A stretch of DNA of 64,000 bases from Chloroflexota bacterium. GTDB lineage: Bacteria > Chloroflexota > Anaerolineae > B4-G1 > SLSP01. The stretch's first letter is position 1. Every line of letters begins with the position of its first letter. The stretch covers positions 31,295-95,294 of the forward strand of contig JAKQHY010000015.1 of assembly GCA_029555965.1 (NCBI GenBank), given 5' to 3'. The notes below the pieces were generated by a model. That model was not told where the DNA came from. It worked only from the letters and a program-made list of their open reading frames with translations, and ran no database searches. This document shows, piece by piece, positions 18,078 through 26,840 of the stretch. A program made the translations under genes and the position numbers.

Positions 18078-19976
18078 ATGAACAAGTCTATCGTGCTTGG
18101 CATAGGAATAGTCGTAGGAGTTCTGGGGGCAATGGTTTTTTCTCAAGGGACGCCGCCCTCCGTAGCGGCAAACGCCAATGTTCCTCTGCATTTTGAAAGC
18201 GACCCAGCCGCAGACCTGCCTCCCCGTTACGTCCTCGAGGTGAGGAAAACCGCGCCCCTCTGTGTAATGCCCGGCAGGCCATTCACCTACCAGATCCAAT
18301 ATCAGAACAATCTGACCGATCAAACTTTCTACAACGTTGTGGTGACCGATACGCTGCCCGCTTATGTCAGTTATACCGGGGGTGCAGGATGGGTGTGCGC
18401 CGCGCAGGTTTGCACGTATCAGATTGCCGAAATCCCCCCGGGGGCCGGCGGCGCCGTAGATTTACCGGTATCCTTGTCCGCCACCTTTCCCTATCCCGCC
18501 CAGACAAGCCTTCGCAACGTGGTGAGAACCCGGTACAGCTTTTTTAGTCTTCTGACGACGGTGGGCGCCGGCTTTGACCTTGCGGTAGAGATGCGAAGTC
18601 ATGGCGCGGGGCGGCTGGCAGCGGGAGATCTGGTCACGTATACGATCACATACAGCAATGTGGGAACTGCCCTGGCAGAAGATGTGGTTTTGACCGAGAC
18701 GCTTCCAGCATACACGGTTCTGGTCAGTGCAGGGTGGCAGGCTGTGGGGGGACAGGTTTATACGCTCGCTCTGGGGGATGTGCCGGCAGGATACACTGGA
18801 AATGTGCAAGTTGTGGTGCGGCTTGCCGCCTCGTTGCCCCCGGCGCTCACCGAGATCGTCAACCAGGTTGACATTGGCGGCGCGGGGCTGGAATGTGACC
18901 TCACCCATAATCGCGCGATTGAAAGAACCCCTATCCACTACGTCACGGGGACGCAGTTATATGTGTCCAACCTGGATTCCAACACCATTGATATTTACGA
19001 TGCACAGACCTATGCCTATATGGGCAGCTTTGCGGCCGGGTATCATCCCTTTGGTATGGCGGCAGACGGCGGGTTGTTGTATGTTTTGGCGAACACTGCC
19101 CCGGATGCAACGGCGAGCAAGTTGTTGATGGTGGATCTGTCTACGCGCCAAATTCTAACGGAAGTTGTCGTGGGCTTTGGCGCCATTCACGTCGCCGTGT
19201 TGGAGGATCATCTTTATGTCACCAACAATAACAACGGCGACGGCATCACGATACTGGATAAACGTGGGAACATCAAAGATCGCTTCCTCCAGTTTGGTTT
19301 TTTCGGTATTGATAGCGATCCGGGCCGTAGGCGGGTATACGTCGCCAAGTTGTATATGGGCGGCGAGGGGCTGTGGACGATCACACCGACGGGTGGGGGA
19401 TTTCAATGGGAGTTTCGTTTGAAAACGAAGCCTTTGGCGCCCCACAGCCTGCTTTATCACCCTGATACGGATCGCATCTACGTTGCGTTTGGTATGGATA
19501 GCGAATTGCACGTCTATGATCCTGATACGTTTGCGTTGCTAGGCCGGTATGCAACTGAGATCCAGGACCCGGCCATGCCCGGTCACGGTGGGCACGGCTT
19601 GGCCGCCGTGGGGATGCGTATCTACGTGTCCAATTATCTGGGGCGCTCCGTCTCGGTTCTGGACGAAAGCGGGCGTTTGTTGTCCGACCCCGGCGCAAAG
19701 GGCGATGCTCTCTGGACGATTCGTTTACCTCTTGTTGTTTGCGCGAACGGGCCGGCCCCGCTTGTCAGCCGCGCGACAGCGGCGCTCGCTCTGCCCGCCA
19801 TCCCCGTCAACGGCCATCCCAAAGGCATTGCCGCCAACGCGAGTAGGGTCTTCGTGACGTTGCCCAACGAAAATCGCATTGCCGTCATTGATCCCGCCAC
19901 ACTTGCCGTCGTTCACGAAATCCCCACGGTGGGACGCTACCCCCACTTTGCCCTCTTGGTAGAGGGAACGCCCTAG
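18078..19976 (+). CDS. Secreted protein with DUF11-like modules and YVTN/YncE-type propeller
   Basis: 632 aa. An N-terminal signal peptide or anchor (VLGIGIVVGVLGAMVFS) is followed by two DUF11-type modules, about residues 45-160 and 165-275, recognisable by TYQIQYQN, VVVTDTLPAY, TYTITYSNVGTA and VVLTETLPAY. From about residue 290 the blades of a seven-bladed propeller follow (QLYVSNLDSNTIDIYDAQT, HLYVTNNNNGDGITILD, RIYVSNYLGRSVSVLDESG, NRIAVIDPATLAVV). DUF11 modules are common in outer-surface proteins, and YVTN propellers usually mediate binding. It is the only gene in the arm opposed to the glycan operon. There is a GTGGGGGTGGAGCG stretch before the ATG. A surface role is inferred. Confidence 0.82.
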   Translation: MNKSIVLGIGIVVGVLGAMVFSQGTPPSVAANANVPLHFESDPAADLPPRYVLEVRKTAPLCVMPGRPFTYQIQYQNNLTDQTFYNVVVTDTLPAYVSYTGGAGWVCAAQVCTYQIAEIPPGAGGAVDLPVSLSATFPYPAQTSLRNVVRTRYSFFSLLTTVGAGFDLAVEMRSHGAGRLAAGDLVTYTITYSNVGTALAEDVVLTETLPAYTVLVSAGWQAVGGQVYTLALGDVPAGYTGNVQVVVRLAASLPPALTEIVNQVDIGGAGLECDLTHNRAIERTPIHYVTGTQLYVSNLDSNTIDIYDAQTYAYMGSFAAGYHPFGMAADGGLLYVLANTAPDATASKLLMVDLSTRQILTEVVVGFGAIHVAVLEDHLYVTNNNNGDGITILDKRGNIKDRFLQFGFFGIDSDPGRRRVYVAKLYMGGEGLWTITPTGGGFQWEFRLKTKPLAPHSLLYHPDTDRIYVAFGMDSELHVYDPDTFALLGRYATEIQDPAMPGHGGHGLAAVGMRIYVSNYLGRSVSVLDESGRLLSDPGAKGDALWTIRLPLVVCANGPAPLVSRATAALALPAIPVNGHPKGIAANASRVFVTLPNENRIAVIDPATLAVVHEIPTVGRYPHFALLVEGTP

Positions 19977-20014
19977 CTATCAGCACAGGACTTACGAAAA
20001 CCAGTGAAAATTTA

Positions 20015-20082
20015 CCGCAGAGTGCGCAGAGATCGCAGAGATTTTTATGGGGTCTCAGCGGCCTCAGCGTGCTCTGCGGTGC
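20015..20082. repeat. Inverted 9-mer repeat between convergent genes
   Basis: Mirror of 12625-12692. Iterated CGCAGAG units face CTCAGCG units around GATTTTTATGGGG. It lies between the convergent DUF11/YVTN and DUF4012 genes. Confidence 0.75.
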
Positions 20083-20111
20083 GAAAGAGCTATCTGAAAG
20101 CTCCCGACTCC

Positions 20112-21980
20112 CTACGGTGCAATATCAAGGGTCAAGTCCAAATCGCCCTTGAGGGATTGCGTGAAGACCAGTTGCCCTTCTGCGCGGTCGTCCACGGGCA
20201 GGGAACTGTGCAATACGCGGGCAGCGGGAGGAATGGCTACTGTGATTTGCACCGGAATTTCACCCTGACCGCCCTGTTTTTGGATGTAGAGATGATAGCG
20301 TATCCCGTTCTCGGTCGGCTCGATGATTTTCGCGGGCAGGGCGTAGGCAAAGCGCGTCTCGGCGCTTTGCCCGGGGGGAAGCACAAAGAAGGTGCCGAAG
20401 ACGCTTTTCCCGGCCTCGTCCGGCAGCAGGTCCGGCTCGCCGGAGCGCCCTTTGCCGGTGACTAACATCCGCCCAGGCACGGGGTTGGGCGTGGCGCTGA
20501 TCAGTCGGCTGCCCGCCGGGACAAAGATGCGCGCGTAATCCCAATAGCAGTGCTGCATCAGTTGCTCGTAGGTGAGGCTGTCCGCCTTCTGGAAATGGTA
20601 GCAATAAGCGTCGCTCTGCGGGCCGCGATGTTGGTAGCGCAGGGTCAACGTCGCCTGCGGCTGAGCGAGGTCGCGCAGGTCTACGCTGTACGCCAGGCTT
20701 TCGGCGATGTAAGGATTCACTTTGTTGTAGCCCAGGTTGGCGTCCACGGCCATCACAAAATCGCCCGCGCCACGGTAGAGCGCGCCATCCCAGCGCGCTT
20801 GCTGTAACAGCGCCGCCGCCTCTGCATCCTCAAAGGCCACTGCAAACAGGTGACGTTCCTCAAACGCGGTGATGACGGCCAGGCCCAACCGGGCGAAGTC
20901 AACGCTCTCCGGCTGTTCCTGGAGCTTTTGGACGGCGGCGTTGAGTACATCCTCAAGAAATGCTTTGTGCAGGTGTTCCCAGCTTGCTAACGGATCGGGT
21001 TCCAGGAGCGTGTCGCGGGATTGGCGCAGGGCCGGGAGGATGTTTTCGGCGGTGAGCGGTTCGGGATAGCTGTCCACGTTAAGCGGTTGAAGCACCTCCA
21101 TCCACTGCCGGAACCCCTCTTGATCCAGCGCCAGCACGCCATCAATGGGCGTCGCGTAGCGATGCTGATAAAACGCCACCGCCACCCGCGCCGAGGTGGG
21201 GAAATCGGGACTCCAGTTGCTGTCGTGAAAGACCCACAGGTCCAGCCCCATAATCTCGCGCAGTGGGTCGGGCGGGTCGGGATAGGGGCGCTTGAAGTCC
21301 GTCACCTCGGCGCTGTTCTCGAAATAGAGCTGCTCGATGCGTCCCTCGCGCAGGGTGATGCGGGCCACGCCGGTGAGGAAGCCCCCCGCCGGGCGCAGCT
21401 CGTCCTCGTTGTGAACCAGCAACAGGTAGGTGCGCGTTTGGGCCGCGCCCAACAGCCGGGGCAGCAGCAACGCGCCCTGCACCCCCTGTTCCACGCGCGG
21501 CAGGAGCGCGTCCAGTTCCTTCAGCCAACCGGCCAGGCGCGGGGAGAGGCGCGTTACGTCCAGCGTGGCGCGCGCCTGCCGCACCCGCGCCAGCGCGTCC
21601 GCCGTATACGCCAGTTGGGGCTGCGCCTCGTCCAGCAGCGCCAGCGTCGTTTCCAGGGTGTAGCCGGCGCCCTGGCGTTGTGGGGAGAGCAGGGGGGATA
21701 ACGACTGTGACAGCAGCGCGCCGCTCTCGCTCAGATCGAGAGCCATCTCCAGCAGGGTGGGGAAGGCGGCCAGGTCATGCCCGTAGCGCGGTAGCCAGCG
21801 GACATAGGGCGCCAGTTCCAGGGCCAGCGCGAACTCCCTCTGAAAGCCGCGCAAGTCGGCGTAGGTCATGCGGAACAACTCGTCTGGGGGCCAGGGGGCC
21901 GTTGCCTGGGGATCGCGCAGTAACCCCCGCAGCGCCGTGAGGTCGCTTTGCAGCACGTTCCACCAGGCGCGCGCGCGCAA
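20112..21980 (-). CDS. DUF4012 family protein
   Basis: 622 aa. The family is recognised by a central region around NEDELRPAGGFLTGVARI and FHDSNWSPDFPTSARVAVAF, followed by GVLALDQEGF and a C-terminal SARV/propeptide-like beta region. DUF4012 proteins in Gram-positives and Chloroflexota commonly have an N-terminal membrane segment and lie in polysaccharide loci; their biochemistry is not established to my knowledge. The start is a problem. The earliest in-frame start is TTG at 21980, while the upstream in-frame codons give a hydrophobic stretch (WFLLCDLLLLLIG) typical of the missing anchor, but these have no ATG/GTG and run back to a stop beside the octamer array at 22045-22140. The N-terminus may have been broken by the array. 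Confidence 0.75.
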   Translation of the reverse strand: MRARAWWNVLQSDLTALRGLLRDPQATAPWPPDELFRMTYADLRGFQREFALALELAPYVRWLPRYGHDLAAFPTLLEMALDLSESGALLSQSLSPLLSPQRQGAGYTLETTLALLDEAQPQLAYTADALARVRQARATLDVTRLSPRLAGWLKELDALLPRVEQGVQGALLLPRLLGAAQTRTYLLLVHNEDELRPAGGFLTGVARITLREGRIEQLYFENSAEVTDFKRPYPDPPDPLREIMGLDLWVFHDSNWSPDFPTSARVAVAFYQHRYATPIDGVLALDQEGFRQWMEVLQPLNVDSYPEPLTAENILPALRQSRDTLLEPDPLASWEHLHKAFLEDVLNAAVQKLQEQPESVDFARLGLAVITAFEERHLFAVAFEDAEAAALLQQARWDGALYRGAGDFVMAVDANLGYNKVNPYIAESLAYSVDLRDLAQPQATLTLRYQHRGPQSDAYCYHFQKADSLTYEQLMQHCYWDYARIFVPAGSRLISATPNPVPGRMLVTGKGRSGEPDLLPDEAGKSVFGTFFVLPPGQSAETRFAYALPAKIIEPTENGIRYHLYIQKQGGQGEIPVQITVAIPPAARVLHSSLPVDDRAEGQLVFTQSLKGDLDLTLDIAP

Positions 21981-22044
21981 TACCGTGGCGTCCTCGCCGA
22001 TGAGCAGCAGTAGCAGATCGCAGAGGAGGAACCAGCGTCAGAAA

Positions 22045-22140
22045 GAACGTTGGAACGTTGGAACGTTGGAACGTTGGGACGTTGGGACGTTGGAACGTTG
22101 GGGCGTTGGGACGTTGGAATGTTGAGACGTTGGAACGTTG
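22045..22140. repeat. GTTGGAAC-type octamer array, 12 units
   Basis: Mirror of 10567-10662. It fills most of the gap between the TPR gene and the DUF4012 gene. Confidence 0.92.
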
Positions 22141-22150
22141 GGCGGTTGGT

Positions 22151-22636
22151 TCATGGGGTTGTGGCCTTTAACGCCTCAAGGGCTTGGGCGGCGGCGGCGT
22201 TGTTGGGCTGCACCGCCAGGACGCGCGTGTAGGTCGCTGTCGCCAGCTCCGTTTGCCCGGCGTCGCGGAAGGCGTCGCCGAGGCGCACCAGCAGCGCCAC
22301 GTCGCGCGGGGCCAGGGCGCAGGCCCGCGACAGCGCGCGCGCCGCCGAGTTTGCATCGCCCCACATCCGATAGATCTCGGCCAAGCCAGCGTAGGCGCGC
22401 GCGTTGAGGGGATCCCAACGCAGCGCGGTCTGGAAGGCTTGCCCGGCCTGGAGCGCCTGCGCATACTGCGCCTCAGACGAGGCCCCGGCATCGCGCTGTA
22501 TCTGGTTCATGCGGCGCGTCCCGTCGGCCACATACCAGCGGGCGAGCACCAACGGATGCAGCGGCCAGATCGCCATCAGAAAGATGCCGCCCAGAATCAG
22601 ACTATGTGCCAACCACTGCAATCTCACAGGTTTCAT
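22151..22636 (-). CDS. Membrane-anchored TPR protein
   Basis: 161 aa. An N-terminal membrane segment (LILGGIFLMAIWPLHPLVL) is followed by about three tetratricopeptide-like helical pairs between residues 58 and 158, with WDPLNARAYAGLAEIYRMWGD and the terminal YTRVLAVQPNNAAAAQALEAL as the clearest repeats (the first quoted in part of its length). TPR proteins at the end of glycan loci often scaffold assembly complexes. It precedes the DUF4012 gene, and the stop is 10 bases before an octamer array. The start ATG lacks a strong ribosome site; GGAGTCATACCCTTAG lies upstream. Confidence 0.8.
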   Translation of the reverse strand: MKPVRLQWLAHSLILGGIFLMAIWPLHPLVLARWYVADGTRRMNQIQRDAGASSEAQYAQALQAGQAFQTALRWDPLNARAYAGLAEIYRMWGDANSAARALSRACALAPRDVALLVRLGDAFRDAGQTELATATYTRVLAVQPNNAAAAQALEALKATTP

Positions 22637-22670
22637 CTAAGGGTATGACTCCACTGAAACAATTAAAGAT

Positions 22671-22933
22671 CTCACGCAAAGGCGCAAAGACGCTAAGGAA
22701 AATGGATGTCAGCCTTCATAGTCTTCATTGAAGAGCGTGATTTATGTTATAGAATTTAGCCTGATCTTAAAAATCTTTCGACCTGTGCAATAGGGGAGAA
22801 TTTGGTCAGCAGATTGAGCAGATTAAGAACGGAAAATCTGCTTAATCCGCTTAATCTGCTGACGAAAAATAGGTTAGTCAGAAGGGCTATTGCACAGGTT
22901 GAAATCTTTGCGCCTTTGCGCCTTTGCGTGAAA
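22671..22933. repeat. Triple nested inverted repeat filling a 330-base gap
   Basis: Mirror of 9774-10036: an outer CGCAAAGG/CCTTTGCG pair, a middle CCTATTGCACAGG-type pair and an inner TCTGCTGA-type pair. Nothing else is visible between 22637 and 22966. Confidence 0.85.
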
Positions 22934-22966
22934 CTCCTCCCCTTTTTTCGGGAGAGTCAGGGATTC

Positions 22967-24250
22967 TCAAGGAATCCGCACGACTTGTCCGGCCTCAAGG
23001 CCGGCGATGACTTCGGTTTCGATGCCGTTGGAGATGCCGGTCTGGATTTCCACCGGCTGCAACGCGCCGTTGTCCTTCCACAGTTCCACGTACTCCCGCC
23101 CGCCGCTGACCAGGATCGCTTGCGTGGGGATGACCAGGACATTTTCCCTGGCGCGCACCACAAAGCGGATGTCGGCGCCCATGCTCATGGTGGCGGGAAT
23201 GGTCTGGTCGTCGTCAAACACAAGGGTGACTGCGTAGGCCCACTTCCCCTGCCAGAGCACGGCCTGGCTGGCAATTTGCAGGACGGAGCCGTGGTAGGTC
23301 TGATCCAGGAAGGCGTCCAGCACCAGCGACACGCGCTGGCCGACCGCTACCCGGTGGATGTCTTGCTCGAAGACTGTGGCAATGGCCCAAAGCTGCGACG
23401 GATCGGCCAGAACGCCGATGGGTTCATAGGCTGACACATTGTCGCCGGGCCTCTTTTCGATGGAGAGGATCACTCCGGAGAAGGGCGCCGTCAGTAATGT
23501 GCTGCTCATCTGACCCTCGGCCATGAGATACAATTCTTGCGCCTGTCTCACCTGCTCGGCGGCGATGGCTTCATTGGCGGCATAGGAATCCGCGCGGGCC
23601 AGTTCTAAGCGCACCCGTGCGGCGCGGAGTTGTTCCAGCGCGACGTTGTTGGCGGCTTCGGCGCGCAGGCGGGCGTGGTACCAGGATGTTTCGCACAGCA
23701 TTTTTTCAAGGTCGTTTTTTGCCGTCGTCACGCAGGGCGCCATGGCTTTTTCGGCATATTCCACCGTTAGTTTATTGCTTAACACGGTCTGATCGTATTG
23801 CGCTTGCACGACGGCGAGGTTGGCCTGCGCCTCTTTGATGTCTGCTTGCTGCGCAGTCTGGCCTTCGGTCTGAATTCTTGCGAGATTTAGCTCTGCCAGG
23901 TTGAGGGCATGTTGCCGGGCGACTAAGGCTTGTTGGTTGGCCGGCGCATTGAGTTCGGCCAGCAGGGCGCCCGCCTCAACCTGATCGCCAGGGGCGATGT
24001 GAACCGCCTTTAGCGCGCCGTCCAAGGGGAAGGTCAGGCGTGTCTCTTGCTGCGACTTCACCTGTCCGCGCGTTTCGATGACATCCACCACGGCGCCGTA
24101 TGCTACCGTATAGGTTGTGACTGCCGGAACGGCGGTTGCAACGAACGTCGGCGGTGTGAAGGTGGGGGCAAAATCCCCCGCCGGCTGCTGGCAGCCGACC
24201 AAGACCAGAACAAAAAGTCCCACAATAATGGATAGGTAACGTGTTTTCAA
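22967..24250 (-). CDS. HlyD/RND-type membrane-fusion (adaptor) lipoprotein
   Basis: 427 aa. Signal peptide with lipobox (LVLVGCQQP), so probably lipid-anchored outside the membrane. Residues 50-110 hold the first half of a lipoyl/barrel-sandwich domain (GQVKSQQETRLTFPLDG, IAPGDQVEAGALLAEL). Residues 110-235 form a long coiled-coil hairpin with two cysteines (APCVTT and MLCET). The second lipoyl half follows (LLTAPFSGVILSIEKRPGD), then beta-barrel and membrane-proximal domains to 427. Such adaptors join inner-membrane pumps to other envelope parts, but no MacB/RND pump gene is adjacent. Position after Wzz/BY-kinase suggests a role in glycan export. TTG start, 5 bases after AGGAGAAG. Confidence 0.85.
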   Translation of the reverse strand: MKTRYLSIIVGLFVLVLVGCQQPAGDFAPTFTPPTFVATAVPAVTTYTVAYGAVVDVIETRGQVKSQQETRLTFPLDGALKAVHIAPGDQVEAGALLAELNAPANQQALVARQHALNLAELNLARIQTEGQTAQQADIKEAQANLAVVQAQYDQTVLSNKLTVEYAEKAMAPCVTTAKNDLEKMLCETSWYHARLRAEAANNVALEQLRAARVRLELARADSYAANEAIAAEQVRQAQELYLMAEGQMSSTLLTAPFSGVILSIEKRPGDNVSAYEPIGVLADPSQLWAIATVFEQDIHRVAVGQRVSLVLDAFLDQTYHGSVLQIASQAVLWQGKWAYAVTLVFDDDQTIPATMSMGADIRFVVRARENVLVIPTQAILVSGGREYVELWKDNGALQPVEIQTGISNGIETEVIAGLEAGQVVRIP

Positions 24251-24263
24251 GGCTTCTCCTATG

Positions 24264-24370
24264 CGTTGGAACGTTGGAACGTTGAGACGTTGGAACGTTG
24301 GAACGTTGGAACGTTGGAACGTCGGGACGTTGGAACGTTGGAACGTTTAAACGTTGGAACGTTTTGACGT
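24264..24370. repeat. GTTGGAAC-type octamer array, about 13 units
   Basis: Mirror of 8337-8443. It overlaps the last codons of the BY-kinase gene and reaches almost to the ribosome site of the HlyD-like gene. Confidence 0.92.
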
Positions 24371-25978
24371 TTTCTTCCTTTGGAACCAGCGGGCGAGGCC
24401 CTTGCGTTCACCGTCCAACCCGTCTGTGTGATAATAATAGTAGTAGTAATAGCCGCCGGAGCGCGCCGTGACGCGGTTGAGGACCACGCCCAGGATCGTG
24501 CCCCCCACGCCGGCGAGTCGTTCGGCGGCCTGCACCGCCGCCGGGATGCGGGTCTTGCCGCAGTCCATCACCAGCACCACCCCATCCACCAGGGTGGAGA
24601 GCACTGCCGCGTCGGAGACGGCCAGCACGGGGGGGCTATCGAGGATGACTACGTCTGCCTGCTCTTGCAGCTCGGCGATGAGGCGCTTGAAGGTCTGCGA
24701 GGCCAGGAGTTCCGTCGAATCCGGCACGCGCGAACCAACGGGGACGACGCGCAGGCGCTCCACGTTCGTAGCTTGCAGCGCGCGCGGGCGCTCCTCCACA
24801 GAGAGCAGCGACTCGGTCAGCCCGGGGGCTATGGGCAGGTTGAAGGTCTTGTGCATGGTGGGGTGGCGCAGGTCGGCGTCCACCAGGATCACCGATTTCC
24901 CGCCCTGGGCGATGGCCGCGGCGAGATTGGCCGCCGTGAAGGATTTGCCGTCGGTGGGCTGCGGGCTGGTCACCAGGAGCGTGCGCGGCGGCTCATCCAG
25001 GTTGGTGAACTGGATGCTGGTGCGCAGGCTGCGGAACGCTTCCGCGATGGGCTGCAAGGGGTGCTCGGTGACCACAATCCCCGTCTGCGCGGTGTTCCGC
25101 TTTGCCATGCGCGGCAGCACGCCCAAGACCGCCAGCGGCAGCACTTGTTTGATGTCTTCCGGCGTGCGCACGGTATCGTCAAGATATTCGATCAGGAAGG
25201 CCACGCCGACGCCGATCATCAGGCCAGTGGCGGCGGCGAGCGCGGTGTTGCGCAATGTCTGCGGGCCAATCGGCTTGACCGGCAGCTCGGCGGGGGCGAA
25301 GACGGAGATGCGGGTGGTGTAGCGCGCCATTGCCAGCCGGAACTCCTGCGCGCTTTGCAGCAAAATGGTCAGGCGCGTCTGTTGGTTGGCGCGGCGCGTT
25401 TCCAGTTGCGCCAGATCCAGCCGGGCGAATTCGGGCAGGTCATTGGGATCGCCGAGGGCGGCAATCGCCTTTTGCGTCTCCTCAAGGGAGGTCTCCAGCC
25501 CGGCCACCTGCGTTTCCAGCGCCGTGAGCTGCGCCTGATAGCGCGCTTCCTGCTGGCCGGTCTCCTGTTCGATGAACACCTGCGCGACCGTTTCCACCAG
25601 CGCCTTGAGCAGCGCCGGGTCGTGGCCCTGGGCGGCGATGTCAATGAGCTGCGTGTCCACCATCTGCGAGACGGTGAGCATCTCCTTGAGGTCGTCCACG
25701 TCCATCGCCAGGCCCAGGCGCGACCGCACCGCTTGCAGGATGACGGGCGCCTGAATTTGCACCACGTAGGTGCTGGCGATGGCTTCGCTGGTCTGAATTT
25801 GGCGCGAGGGGTCGTCGCGGGGATCGCCGCCGCGGTCAATCGTGAGCGTCGTGGTTGCCTTATAGATCGGCAGCGAGATGCTGCTGACGTAGTAGGCGGC
25901 CCCGGCGCCCAGAACCGTCGTCAAGAGAATCAACCACCACCATTTTAAGACGATGCTAAGGTATTGTCGTAGTTCCAT
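24347..25978 (-). CDS. Polysaccharide co-polymerase/BY-kinase fusion (Wzz-CpsD type)
   Basis: 543 aa. Residues 1-40 hold the first membrane segment (WWWLILLTTVLGAGAAYYV). Residues 40-235 form the extracytoplasmic Wzz domain with a coiled coil. The second membrane segment is near 245-265. The cytoplasmic tyrosine kinase has P-loop SPQPTDGKSFTAANL at about 340, Walker A'-like ILVDADLRHP and Walker B VVILDSPPVLAVSDA. The tail has a run of seven tyrosines (GGYYYYYYYHTDG), the expected autophosphorylation cluster. BY-kinases control chain length and export of capsule or EPS by cycles of phosphorylation. The final KRSNV and stop are encoded by the octamer array. Start ATG 6 bases after another octamer array, with no clear ribosome site. 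Confidence 0.92.
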   Translation of the reverse strand: MELRQYLSIVLKWWWLILLTTVLGAGAAYYVSSISLPIYKATTTLTIDRGGDPRDDPSRQIQTSEAIASTYVVQIQAPVILQAVRSRLGLAMDVDDLKEMLTVSQMVDTQLIDIAAQGHDPALLKALVETVAQVFIEQETGQQEARYQAQLTALETQVAGLETSLEETQKAIAALGDPNDLPEFARLDLAQLETRRANQQTRLTILLQSAQEFRLAMARYTTRISVFAPAELPVKPIGPQTLRNTALAAATGLMIGVGVAFLIEYLDDTVRTPEDIKQVLPLAVLGVLPRMAKRNTAQTGIVVTEHPLQPIAEAFRSLRTSIQFTNLDEPPRTLLVTSPQPTDGKSFTAANLAAAIAQGGKSVILVDADLRHPTMHKTFNLPIAPGLTESLLSVEERPRALQATNVERLRVVPVGSRVPDSTELLASQTFKRLIAELQEQADVVILDSPPVLAVSDAAVLSTLVDGVVLVMDCGKTRIPAAVQAAERLAGVGGTILGVVLNRVTARSGGYYYYYYYHTDGLDGERKGLARWFQRKKTSKRSNV

Positions 25979-25984
25979 AATATT

Positions 25985-26019
25985 GTTTGAACGTTTGAAC
26001 GTTGGAACGTTGGAACGTT
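25985..26019. repeat. GTTGGAAC-type octamer array before Wzz/BY-kinase gene
   Basis: Mirror of 6688-6722, occupying the place where the kinase ribosome site would be expected. Confidence 0.85.
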
Positions 26020-26102
26020 TTTAGATCCCCCAGATTTGTATGATTTTTGCTTGACAAGTTTTTTTCGCGTCTGTTTTACCCATTATACCATTTACTCTTT
26101 TT

Positions 26103-26154
26103 CTATCAGCAGATTCAGCAGATTCAGCAGATTAAGAGGGAAATTTGCTGATAA
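26103..26154. repeat. 9-mer repeat, ATTCAGCAG type
   Basis: Mirror of 6553-6604. It lies downstream of the DUF218 gene on the minus strand. An ATTATACCA (TGGTATAAT on minus) box sits at 26082-26090. Confidence 0.7.
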
Positions 26155-26180
26155 ATTTTCTCCGCTGAGGGCGTGGTGGG

Positions 26181-26840
26181 TCAGGGCGCGATGCCATAGA
26201 CGCTCCAATAAAATATCATCTTGATGATCTCCGAAAAAACGGCCGTCACGCCTTCTTCGCTTTGCCACCAATGCTGCGGTTCGTACTCCGCGTCGGGCGC
26301 GGCGCTGGTGGTGATGGACACATCGGGCAGTAGCTCGCGAAAGGTGTGATTTGCGCGCCGGGTGTGAAAGGGATCGGTCACAACAAGCAGCGATTGCCAG
26401 TGGCGTTCCTGCACCAAATCTCGTACCGCAACCGCTTCGTCATACGTGCTGGTCACTTGTTTTTGGGTAATCACCATCGCATGACTGGGCAATCCCAAGT
26501 CTTGCGCCGCTTCCGTATCCAAGGGCGCGGAGGAGCAGGCAAGTTGCGTATTGTGATACGTCGCATCCGTAAATACAACCACGGGCGCATAGCCTTGCTT
26601 AAAAAGTGACACCGCGTGCCGGATGCGGCTGGGCGCAGAAGCCAAAACGACAATGGCATCCGCAGAGACGGGGGCTTCATCTAGGATGAGGAAATGGTCT
26701 ATTCGAAGTGTAAAGGTGATGCCGACAGCCACAATCAAGCCTAATAAAGCCGCAAGAATAAAGCAACTTCGGCGCTGAACGTGAAGCACGAAAACAAGCT
26801 TGCCCGTTTCGCGTTTGCGGCACAGGTGTATTGTATTCAA
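26181..26840 (-). CDS. DUF218 (YdcF/SanA/ElyC-like) membrane-anchored protein
   Basis: 219 aa. One membrane segment at about residues 30-50 (FILAALLGLIVAVGITF), then a DUF218 domain: SADAIVVLASAPSRIRHAV, GYAPVVVFTDA, the acidic/His motif STYDEAVAVRDL, and VVTDPFHTRRA near the C-terminus. Family members are implicated in envelope and vancomycin-resistance phenotypes, and in cyclic-sugar or lipid-carrier metabolism, without a settled reaction. The TTG start overlaps the PglE-like stop by 4 bases; an in-frame GTG about 18 codons in is an alternative. Probably last gene of the PglC-D-E group. Confidence 0.8.
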   Translation of the reverse strand: MNTIHLCRKRETGKLVFVLHVQRRSCFILAALLGLIVAVGITFTLRIDHFLILDEAPVSADAIVVLASAPSRIRHAVSLFKQGYAPVVVFTDATYHNTQLACSSAPLDTEAAQDLGLPSHAMVITQKQVTSTYDEAVAVRDLVQERHWQSLLVVTDPFHTRRANHTFRELLPDVSITTSAAPDAEYEPQHWWQSEEGVTAVFSEIIKMIFYWSVYGIAP

